Shown here: positions 1 to 6,094 of the stretch, one piece after another | Layout of the letters: every line of letters begins with the position of its first letter | How positions within the stretch are numbered: position 1 is the stretch's first letter | Assembly: GCF_001005085.2 (NCBI RefSeq) | Contig: NZ_LBMU02000047.1 | Location: forward strand, 1 to 50,933 | DNA length: 50,933 nt | Reading direction: 5' to 3' | From: Streptomyces humi | Lineage (GTDB): Bacteria; Actinomycetota; Actinomycetes; Streptomycetales; Streptomycetaceae | Made by a program: the position numbers and the translations under genes | The notes under the pieces: generated by a model | What the model was told of the DNA's origin: nothing | What the model saw: the letters and a program-made list of their open reading frames with translations, nothing else | Database searches by the model: none

Positions 1-746
1 ATGAGGGTGGGTGCCGCGTGCACGTTCGGGTCGGGCGCGGGAGCCGGGGGCGGGGTGAAGCCCTGGGGCGCGGGGGCGGGAGCCGGCGGCGCGGGCGCCG
101 GGGCGGGCGCCGGGGCGGGCGCCGGGGGCGCGGGCGGGGCGGCGAACGCGGGCGGCGCGAAGCCGGGCGCGGATCCGGTCCCCTGCTGCTGCGGCGCCGG
201 GGCGGCGGGCGCCTCCTCCTCCAGCACCTCGCCGCCGAAGTTCTTCAGCAGCGCCTCCAGACCGCCGTCGAACCCCTGGCCGACGGCGGCGAAGCGCCAC
301 ACGTCCTTGAGGTAGAAGTCACCGAGCATGACGGCGCGTTCGGTGGAGAACTCCGAGCCGGTGAAGGAGTACCGGGCCACCTCCTCACCGCCCGCGACGA
401 TACGGATGTACCCGGGCGCGACCTGCGACATCTGCCCGGCGCCGTCGATGGTCGCCGTGAACGCCAGCTTCTGGATCTGCCGCGGGACCCTGTCCAGCGT
501 GATCCGGAAGGACTCCGTGTCGCCCGCCTGGGCGCCGAGCAGCTGGATGGACTCCTCGGGGGACTTCGGCTGGTTGAAGAAGACGAAGTAGCGGTCGTCC
601 GAGAGCCGTTCGTCGGCGTCGAGACCGAAGCAGCTGATGTCGAACGACAGACCGGGCCCGGAGATCTGCACCCCTACGTACAGATCCGTGCCGGCCGTGA
701 GGTCACTGATCCTGGCCTTGTGGCCGCGTTGGAATTCCCTGGCCAT
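1..746 (-). CDS. TerD family protein (3' end cut by window edge)
   Basis: The 248 visible residues start at ATG 746 and continue off the left edge. Residues ~1-175 are a TerD domain: the N-terminus reads MAREFQRGHKARISDL, followed by a Ca-binding-type acidic stretch (FGLDADERLSDDRYFVFF), the NQPKSPEESIQL segment and the closing GDFYLKDVW...FGGEVLEEE. TerD domains bind calcium and belong to the tellurite/stress-response family; streptomycetes carry many paralogues, so the precise role is open. After residue ~180 the chain becomes an almost pure Pro/Ala linker (positions 1-180), typical of TerD proteins with a second C-terminal domain, which would lie outside the window. No strong Shine-Dalgarno sequence is seen; a G-run lies 12 nt upstream of the ATG. 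Confidence 0.9.
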   Translation of the reverse strand, partial: MAREFQRGHKARISDLTAGTDLYVGVQISGPGLSFDISCFGLDADERLSDDRYFVFFNQPKSPEESIQLLGAQAGDTESFRITLDRVPRQIQKLAFTATIDGAGQMSQVAPGYIRIVAGGEEVARYSFTGSEFSTERAVMLGDFYLKDVWRFAAVGQGFDGGLEALLKNFGGEVLEEEAPAAPAPQQQGTGSAPGFAPPAFAAPPAPPAPAPAPAPAPAPPAPAPAPQGFTPPPAPAPDPNVHAAPTL

Positions 747-883
747 GCGTTACGACCGTCCCCCATCCCGAATGTGAGTGCGTCGCGCCAGGCTAACGGC
801 TAACTCGGACATCGGAGGAAGTCGGTACAGACCCGGTACACAACCGCACTCGGCGGCCACGGAGGAAGCGCCGCCGGGGCACG

Positions 884-1480
884 TCACTGGTCGTGCGCGC
901 CTGGCACCGGGGGCAGCCGGTCGGCGGCGACCACCCCTTCGAGGTACCCACGGGCCCGCTCGGTCCGGGGGTACGCCTCGAGAAGCCGCCAGAACCCGGG
1001 GCCGTGCCCGGGTACGAGCAGATGCGCCAGCTCGTGGCAGAGCACGTAGTCGACGACGTACTCGGGCATGCCCTGGAGCCGGTGCGAGAGACGGATGCTG
1101 CCCTCGGCCGGGGTGCAGGAACCCCAGCGGGTGTTCTGGTTGGTGACCCAGCGCACCGTGGCGGGGCGGGCCCGGCCGTCGAAGTACTGGGCCGACAGCC
1201 GCTGGGCGCGCTCGGCGAGTTCGGCGTCGCCCAGCACTCGCCTGCTCTCCTGGGCGGCGAGTTTGTTGAGCATGACGGTCACCCAGCGTTTCTCCTCCGC
1301 CTCGGACATCCGGGCGGGGATCAGCACGACGGTGCGATCGCCCTCGCGGTACGCGGAAACTGTCCGGCGGCGCCGGGCGCTCCTGCGAACCTCGATCGCG
1401 CTCGCCCCCGAGCCGCCCGGCGGCTGGCTCGTCGTACTGCGCTGTGGCTTTCCGGCGCGGTGCAGTGGGTCGGCGGGCAC
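884..1480 (-). CDS. YgjP/DUF45-type M48-like metallopeptidase
   Basis: 198 aa, GTG start at 1480. The C-terminal half has the family hallmarks: the NTRWGSCTP segment and the zinc-binding HELAHLLVPGHGPGFW, giving HExxH plus a downstream H. The N-terminal ~45 residues are basic and Ser/Arg-rich and may be a poor start choice; family homology begins near VSAYREGDRTVV, so a later start is possible. Proteins of this family are presumed cytosolic zinc peptidases of unknown substrate. No signal peptide or membrane segment is present. It is divergent from the ThiF-like gene; the shared ~225-bp intergenic region carries a DnaA-box-like site. Confidence 0.85.
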   Translation of the reverse strand: MPADPLHRAGKPQRSTTSQPPGGSGASAIEVRRSARRRRTVSAYREGDRTVVLIPARMSEAEEKRWVTVMLNKLAAQESRRVLGDAELAERAQRLSAQYFDGRARPATVRWVTNQNTRWGSCTPAEGSIRLSHRLQGMPEYVVDYVLCHELAHLLVPGHGPGFWRLLEAYPRTERARGYLEGVVAADRLPPVPGAHDQ

Positions 1481-1583
1481 GCCCCGACGTTACCCGCTGC
1501 GCACGGGGGAAGTCCCGGGTCCGGGACGGTTCGGTTTCGATCCCCCACCATGCGTTGGATTTGTACGACGAATACTCGGCGCC

Positions 1584-1592
1584 TGTGGACAA
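1584..1592 (-). promoter_or_regulatory. DnaA-box-like 9-mer (TTGTCCACA)
   Basis: On the minus strand the site reads TTGTCCACA within GTTGTCCACAGG, matching the streptomycete DnaA-box consensus. It lies between the divergent metallopeptidase and ThiF-like genes. The same 12-mer core recurs near 8330 and, with one change, near 24002. Function is inferred only. Confidence 0.4.
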
Positions 1593-1706
1593 CTTTCGGC
1601 ACCCGCCGAGCGGGCCGGGCATGCTGGCGTTCGTCGGCGGAGCGTGACCAGCGCCACCGGCAGACGTGGATGTTCCATGACCTTTCGACAGTTACGGGGG
1701 CCTGTC

Positions 1707-2981
1707 ATGCATCCGTTGGTGAAGCCCGCGCTCCGGCGCGGCTGGCGCGATCTCAACACCGTCCAGTTCGGGATGACTCCGGCGCACGCGATGACCCTCG
1801 GGCCCATGGACACGGCGACCGGGAGCTTCCTGGACCTGCTCGACGGCGCCCGGGGACTGGCGCTGCTGCGCGCGGAAGGGCATCGCATGGACCTGCCGGA
1901 CGGCCATGTCGACGCGCTGGTGGAGCGGCTGTCCCGGGCCGGGCTGGTGGACGACGCGGGCGGTGGCGGGCCCGCCGCGCAGGAACTGCGGGAGAAGAAG
2001 GAGGTGCTGGCCCGGCTCGGCCCGGATCTCGCGTCACTGTCCCTGATCACTCAGGAGCCGGGGGGCGCGATCGGGCGGCTGGCGGCCCGGCGCGCCCTGC
2101 GGGTGGAGGTGCGGGGCGCGGGCCGGGTGGGTGTCACGCTGGCCGCGCTGCTGTCGGGCGCGGGCGTCGGCGAGGTCGACGTGCGGGACGTGGGCCGTGT
2201 CCAGCCGTGGGACGTGGCGCCGGGCGGGCTGCCCGCGGAGTCGGTCGGCGAACGGCGCGCCGAGGCCGCGCGCGCGGTGGTGCGGCGGGCGGCCCCGGAC
2301 CGCCCGCCGCGCCGGCCCGGTCCGGATGTGGCGGAACCCGGGCTGGCGCTGGTCGTCGTCGCCCCGCGCGACGACGTCCTGGTGCACGCCCCGGACGCAC
2401 GCGCCGCCGAGCCGCTCATGGCCTCCGGGACACCTCACCTCTACACGGGTGTCGTGGAGGGGACGGGCGTCGTCGGCCCGCTCGTGCTGCCCGGTGGGAC
2501 GGGCTGCGCCCGCTGTCTGCACGAACACCGCACGGACCGGGATCCGGCCTGGCCACGGCTGGTCGCCCAGTGGCGGTCCGGGCAGGCCCGGCGGGTGGGG
2601 GCCTGCGACCTGACACTGGCGGCGGCCGTGGCCGGGCTGGCCGCGGCGCACGCCCTGGCCTTCCTCGACGGCGAGTCGCCGTCCGGTACGGGGGTCCGCT
2701 GGGAGGCCTCCGTGCCGGCTCTGCACTGGCATGCGCGACCGGTCCCGCCGCACCCCGCCTGCCCCTGCGGAGCGCCGGAGAAACCGGAGAAAACGGAGGC
2801 GACAACCGGGCGGGAGGCCGAGGAGGAGGCCGACCGGGACACCGGGGAGAAAGCTGAGGGGGAACAGGCCTCAACCAACCGGACTCCGCACGGGACAATG
2901 GTGGTGCAACGGCCGTCGGCGAAGCGGCGAAAAGCGGCAGACGCGGCGCGGCCGACTGGGACTTGGAGGGCGCATGTCTGA
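1707..2981 (+). CDS. ThiF/E1-like adenylyltransferase family protein
   Basis: 424 aa. The start ATG 1707 (MHPLVKPALRRGWRDL) follows a G-rich Shine-Dalgarno (GGGGG 1696-1700); an in-frame ATG at 1677 would add ten residues. Residues ~130-400 form a ThiF/MoeB-like Rossmann unit with GAGRVGVTLAALLSGAGV, a GCARCL cysteine pair and a second CPC pair near residue 352, as in E1-like proteins. The N-terminal region resembles the winged-helix-like part of TOMM-type E1 homologues, but no precursor peptide or YcaO gene is nearby. The last ~65 residues are charged low-complexity sequence. Its stop overlaps the ABC1 gene start by 8 nt, so the two are probably co-translated. Substrate unknown; I would not call it ThiF or MoeB. 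Confidence 0.85.
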   Translation: MHPLVKPALRRGWRDLNTVQFGMTPAHAMTLGPMDTATGSFLDLLDGARGLALLRAEGHRMDLPDGHVDALVERLSRAGLVDDAGGGGPAAQELREKKEVLARLGPDLASLSLITQEPGGAIGRLAARRALRVEVRGAGRVGVTLAALLSGAGVGEVDVRDVGRVQPWDVAPGGLPAESVGERRAEAARAVVRRAAPDRPPRRPGPDVAEPGLALVVVAPRDDVLVHAPDARAAEPLMASGTPHLYTGVVEGTGVVGPLVLPGGTGCARCLHEHRTDRDPAWPRLVAQWRSGQARRVGACDLTLAAAVAGLAAAHALAFLDGESPSGTGVRWEASVPALHWHARPVPPHPACPCGAPEKPEKTEATTGREAEEEADRDTGEKAEGEQASTNRTPHGTMVVQRPSAKRRKAADAARPTGTWRAHV

Positions 2982-4359
2982 TCTTCCCCGGAAGGCGGTC
3001 ACCCGGACCGCCAAGCTCGCCGCGCTCCCGCTCGGCTTCGCCGGCCGCGCGACCTGGGGTCTGGGCAAGCGCATCGTGGGCGAGTCCGCGGAGATCGTCG
3101 GCCGCGAGCTACAGCAGCGCACGGCGGAGCAACTCTTCAAAGTGCTCGGAGAGTTGAAGGGCGGAGCGATGAAGTTCGGGCAGGCCCTGTCCGTCTTCGA
3201 GTCCGCCCTGCCGGAGGAGGTCGCGGGCCCCTACCGGGCGGCTCTCACCAAACTCCAGGACGCCGCGCCCCCGATGCCGACCCGCACCGTGCACTCGGTG
3301 CTCGCAGAGCGGCTCGGGGAGGACTGGCGGGAGCTGTTCGTGGAGTTCGACGAGAAGCCCGCGGCGGCCGCCTCGATCGGCCAGGTGCACCGGGCGGTCT
3401 GGCACGACGGCCGTGCGGTGGCGGTGAAGGTGCAGTACCCGGGAGCGGGCGAGGCCCTGCTCTCGGACCTCGGGCAGCTGAGCCGTTTCGCCCGTCTGCT
3501 GGGTCCGCTGATCCCGGGTATGGACATCAAGCCGCTGATCGCGGAGCTGCGCGACCGGGTCTCCGAGGAGCTGGACTACTCTCTGGAGGCGCAGGCTCAG
3601 GCGGCCCACGCGGAGGAGTTCGAGGGCGACCCGGATGTGCTGGTCCCCGCAGTGGTGCACCAGTGCGACCAGGTACTGGTCACGGAGTGGATCGACGGGA
3701 TACCGCTCTCCGAGATCATCTCGGCGGGTACCCAGGAGCAGCGGGACCGGGCCGGTCAGCTGCTGGCCCGCTTCCTGTTCTCGGGCCCGGCCCGCACCGG
3801 CCTGCTGCACGCCGACCCGCACCCGGGCAACTTCCGTCTGCTGCCCGGCGGACCGGACGACGAGGAGGAGTGGCGCCTCGGCGTGCTGGACTTCGGCACG
3901 GTCGACCGCCTCGCCGGAGGCCTGCCCGGCCCGATCGGCGACTCCCTGCGGATGACGCTGGACGGTGACGCGGAGGCGGTCTACGAGCTGTTGCGCTCCG
4001 AGGGGTTCGTGAAGGAGTCCATAGAGCTGGACCCCGATGCCGTCCTGGACTACCTGGTGCCGATCATCGAACCGGCCCAGGTCGACGAGTTCACTTTCAC
4101 CCGCAACTGGATGCGCAGTCAGGCCGCCCGCATAGCCGACCCCCGCAACCCCGCACACCAGCTCGGCAAACAGCTCAATCTGCCGCCCGCCTACCTGCTG
4201 ATACACCGGGTGACGCTGAGCACCATCGGCGTGCTGTGCCAGCTGGGCGCGACGGTCCGGCTGCGGGAGGAACTGGAGGCGTGGCTGCCGGGGTTCGTGC
4301 CGGAGGACGCCGCGGAGTTCGAGGAAGCCGAGGCGACGGAGGCGGTCGGCGAGGCGTAG
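2974..4359 (+). CDS. ABC1/UbiB (AarF) family atypical kinase
   Basis: 461 aa, ATG 2974 with Shine-Dalgarno TTGGAGGG at 2963-2970, starting inside the preceding gene. Family motifs appear in order: the signature MKFGQALSVFESALP (KxGQ), AAAASIGQVHRA, AVKVQYPG (nucleotide-binding Lys), ELDYSLEAQAQ, TEWIDGIPL, HADPHPGNF (catalytic loop) and LDFG (metal-binding Asp). ABC1/UbiB proteins are atypical kinases/ATPases, linked to quinone biosynthesis in proteobacteria; actinobacteria use menaquinone and the role there is unsettled. No C-terminal transmembrane helices are evident, unlike E. coli UbiB. The M. tuberculosis counterpart, from memory, is Rv3197 beside whiB7, the same neighbourhood as here. 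Confidence 0.93.
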   Translation: MSDLPRKAVTRTAKLAALPLGFAGRATWGLGKRIVGESAEIVGRELQQRTAEQLFKVLGELKGGAMKFGQALSVFESALPEEVAGPYRAALTKLQDAAPPMPTRTVHSVLAERLGEDWRELFVEFDEKPAAAASIGQVHRAVWHDGRAVAVKVQYPGAGEALLSDLGQLSRFARLLGPLIPGMDIKPLIAELRDRVSEELDYSLEAQAQAAHAEEFEGDPDVLVPAVVHQCDQVLVTEWIDGIPLSEIISAGTQEQRDRAGQLLARFLFSGPARTGLLHADPHPGNFRLLPGGPDDEEEWRLGVLDFGTVDRLAGGLPGPIGDSLRMTLDGDAEAVYELLRSEGFVKESIELDPDAVLDYLVPIIEPAQVDEFTFTRNWMRSQAARIADPRNPAHQLGKQLNLPPAYLLIHRVTLSTIGVLCQLGATVRLREELEAWLPGFVPEDAAEFEEAEATEAVGEA

Positions 4360-4396
4360 GGGGCGTGTCCGGCGCCGGGGGCTCGGTGCCCGGTGT

Positions 4397-4609
4397 TCAC
4401 CACCAGGACGAGTCGAGCCGGCCCTCGATCGCCCTGAGGTTGTCCCTGGAGCAGGTGTCGCAGAAGTACCGGCGGACACCGTGTTCCACGGAACAGGTCC
4501 AGGTGGTGGGCGGGGGACCGTCGGCCGGGGCGCCGCAGCGGGCGCACGCCAGAGGGTGGGGTTCCGGGCCGGAGCCGCCGTGATCACTGCCTCCGGGAAG
4601 ACTCGTCAC
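4397..4609 (-). CDS. Small zinc-ribbon-like hypothetical protein
   Basis: About 70 aa from GTG 4609; a GTG at 4648 would add 13 residues but sits close to the terminator at 4655-4694, so I prefer the shorter form. Two cysteine pairs, CARCGAP and FCDTCSR, plus a single Cys in TWTCSVE, suggest a structural zinc site. The C-terminus RAIEGRLDSSWW is highly charged and aromatic. The gene is convergent with the ABC1 gene, 37 nt away. I recognise it only as a type of small conserved actinobacterial protein; function unknown. Confidence 0.7.
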   Translation of the reverse strand: MTSLPGGSDHGGSGPEPHPLACARCGAPADGPPPTTWTCSVEHGVRRYFCDTCSRDNLRAIEGRLDSSWW

Positions 4610-4654
4610 CTGGTGACGATAACTCCGCGGTGCGCCGATCCCGGGCACAACGCA

Positions 4655-4694
4655 CCGCGGGGGCCGGTCCGTTCGGCCGGACCGGCCCCCGCGG
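4655..4694 (-). terminator. Strong hairpin ending the wblC operon
   Basis: A perfect 17-bp inverted repeat (4655-4671 with 4678-4694) around a 6-nt loop, just downstream of the wblC-coupled gene on the minus strand. There is no U-tract, as is common for streptomycete terminators. Confidence 0.75.
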
Positions 4695-4746
4695 GGAGAG
4701 CTTTCGCCTCCCTCGGTCGGGAGGCCACCGCTTCAGGTGTTCGGGA

Positions 4747-5073
4747 CTACTGCATCACGGCCATGGCGAGCGCGCGGCGGGCGCGCAGCGAGGCACGCTC
4801 GGCCCTGCGCTGCATGCGGCGAGCGGCCGCCAGGCGCACGGCCAGGCGTTCCCGCTCGGCCTCGTGCAGTCGCTCGTGCATATGCGCACGGGCCAGGGCT
4901 TCTGGAATGAGTTGCATCTCTCGGGTCCTGTTCTGACGCGAACCGGTGGTGGCACCGGCAGTGGTGAAGTCTGGGGTCGCGGAGCCTGCGGGCTCGCTGG
5001 TGGACGGCTTCATCGGGGCCTGCTTCTTGGGGTCGTGCGTGAGGGGGCGGTCGATCGTTCCGTGGATGTTCAT
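4747..5073 (-). CDS. Small charged protein translationally coupled to wblC
   Basis: 108 aa from ATG 5073, whose first bases overlap the wblC stop (ATGA). Residues ~53-108 (from MQLIPEALARAHMHERLHEA) form one long Arg/Glu/Ala-rich helix with many RR and ER pairs; residues 1-52 are Pro/Thr-rich and look disordered. A second possible start, ATG 4917, has AGGA 8 nt upstream and would give a 56-aa protein containing only the helix. I prefer 5073 because third-position GC is high through the N-terminal part and because of the overlap. Co-expression with wblC suggests a role in the same antibiotic/translation stress response, but no family is recognised. Confidence 0.65.
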   Translation of the reverse strand: MNIHGTIDRPLTHDPKKQAPMKPSTSEPAGSATPDFTTAGATTGSRQNRTREMQLIPEALARAHMHERLHEAERERLAVRLAAARRMQRRAERASLRARRALAMAVMQ

Positions 5074-5438
5074 GCCGTGACCGGGTTCTTGCGCGGACGG
5101 CCACGGGGCCGCTTGCGGGCCACGACGACACCCTGGACGAACAGTTCGCCGCCCCAGACGCCCCAGGGCTCACGCCGCTCCTTGGCGCCGGCGAGGCAGG
5201 CCTCGATCAGCGGGCAGGTGCGGCAGAGGGACTTGGCGTACTCGACGTCGGCCGGCGACTCGGCGAAGAAGACCTCCGGGTCGTAGGAGCGGCAGGGGAC
5301 GGGTACGCCGAGGTTCTCGATGGCGTCGTCGAGCGCGGTGAGCGCGGTGAGCGGGATCAAGGTGGAGTCCTCCGTGAGGCCGGGCGGGGGGATCGTTTCG
5401 GAAGGCGGTACGGACGGGGCGTGCGCTTCGAGTTGCAC
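5070..5438 (-). CDS. wblC: WblC/WhiB7 redox-sensing transcriptional activator
   Basis: 122 aa, GTG 5438 with GAGGAAG 9 nt upstream. It has four iron-sulfur cysteines: one in VPCRSYDPEVFF and three in LCRTCPLIEACLAG, followed by the G[V/I]WGG turn (PWGVWGGE) and a C-terminal AT-hook RGRPRKN. The AT-hook is the diagnostic feature of the WblC/WhiB7 class. WhiB7 binds the primary sigma factor and activates intrinsic resistance to ribosome-targeting antibiotics, including its own gene. It is preceded by a very long leader with an upstream ORF and terminator (5439-6081) and followed by a coupled small gene. Confidence 0.96.
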   Translation of the reverse strand: MQLEAHAPSVPPSETIPPPGLTEDSTLIPLTALTALDDAIENLGVPVPCRSYDPEVFFAESPADVEYAKSLCRTCPLIEACLAGAKERREPWGVWGGELFVQGVVVARKRPRGRPRKNPVTA

Positions 5439-5542
5439 GGTTGTTCTTCCTCGTCTGGTCGTTCCGGTCGGGTGGACCGGTTGGCGGCTGGTACCGGGTT
5501 CTGCTCGTGCCCCGAGGCCCCTTCGCGCTGCTCTCCCCGTTC

Positions 5543-5589
5543 GGGGAAAACAGAAGGGCCGCGGATCCCGGATGGGGTTCCGCGGCCCT
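5543..5589 (-). terminator. Attenuator-type terminator in the wblC leader
   Basis: On the minus strand an 11-bp perfect stem (AGGGCCGCGGA pairing with TCCGCGGCCCT; 5555-5565 with 5579-5589) is followed directly by TCTGTTTT. It lies between the upstream ORF stop (5610) and the wblC start (5438). Nearby alternative hairpins are the palindrome GCCTGATCGATCAGGC (5600-5615), which contains the upstream ORF stop, and CTGGA-TCAC-TCCAG (5615-5628). This fits the uORF-mediated attenuation known for whiB7/wblC. Confidence 0.8.
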
Positions 5590-5609
5590 GAAGGCGCCGG
5601 CCTGATCGA

Positions 5610-5930
5610 TCAGGCTGGATCACTCCAGGGTTCTGGCCCACGGAAGGCCCACATCAGGTCGTGCTGCTTCGTCTGCTTCCGGCTTCCGGCACCGGCTGCC
5701 GTAAAGGCATAGGCATGGGCCCCTGCCACTACTGCTTCCAGTGCCTCGGTCGGTCGCTCGTCGCGCTCACGGACGGGAAGACCCGCGAGAGAGACAACGG
5801 TGGACGCCGGACGCACGGCAGAGATGCCGGACAGACCGGTGCCCAGGTTGGAGACGCCGAGCATGCACAGGGAGACGGCCGAGAGATCGGTCATTTTGGC
5901 CGCGCTGATGTTGGTCTCGATGCTGATCAC
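5610..5930 (-). CDS. wblC leader upstream ORF (uORF)
   Basis: 106 codons from GTG 5930 with an excellent Shine-Dalgarno (GAGGAGG, 8 nt upstream). It begins MISIETNISAAKMTDLSAV. Third-position GC is very high through roughly codon 58 and then relaxes, so at least the first half looks translated under selection. The stop lies 21 nt before the attenuator hairpin, so a ribosome finishing or stalling here would alter the downstream pairing. No domain is recognised; there is some hydrophobic character (VSLCMLGVSNLG) but no clear signal peptide. It is probably a regulatory uORF rather than a gene for a functional protein, though a stable product cannot be excluded. Confidence 0.55.
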   Translation of the reverse strand: MISIETNISAAKMTDLSAVSLCMLGVSNLGTGLSGISAVRPASTVVSLAGLPVRERDERPTEALEAVVAGAHAYAFTAAGAGSRKQTKQHDLMWAFRGPEPWSDPA

Positions 5931-6041
5931 TGGACTCGCCTCCTCTCGGCGTCTGGGGGGACTGGGGTGAGCCAGTCCGCTCGGATATGCAAGTACAACA
6001 CGGAACCGGGCCTTCGAGAAGGCCGCCGCTTCCGTGCTTAG

Positions 6042-6081
6042 AACCTATGGGGATTGCTGGCGCATGCGCAAACTATTTTTT
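6042..6081 (-). promoter_or_regulatory. wblC promoter with upstream A-tract
   Basis: On the minus strand: AAAAAA (6076-6081), 4 bp, -35 TTGCGC (6066-6071), 18-bp spacer, -10 TAGGTT (6042-6047). An AT-rich patch just upstream of the -35 is the known recognition feature for the WhiB7 AT-hook, suggesting autoregulation. The predicted transcript start near 6035 gives a ~600-nt leader. The hairpin GGCCTTC-GA-GAAGGCC (6009-6024) lies near its 5' end. Confidence 0.65.
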
Positions 6082-6094
6082 CGACGAGTTCGCA

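Noticed and set aside
1..315. Gly/Ala-rich plus-strand frame at the left edge
   Set aside because: It is antisense to the Pro/Ala linker of the TerD-like protein.
4904..4932. GGAAT near 4904 considered as a sigma-R promoter
   Set aside because: The spacer to the next GTT is 21 bp, too long, and it lies inside a coding region on the wrong strand for any gene.
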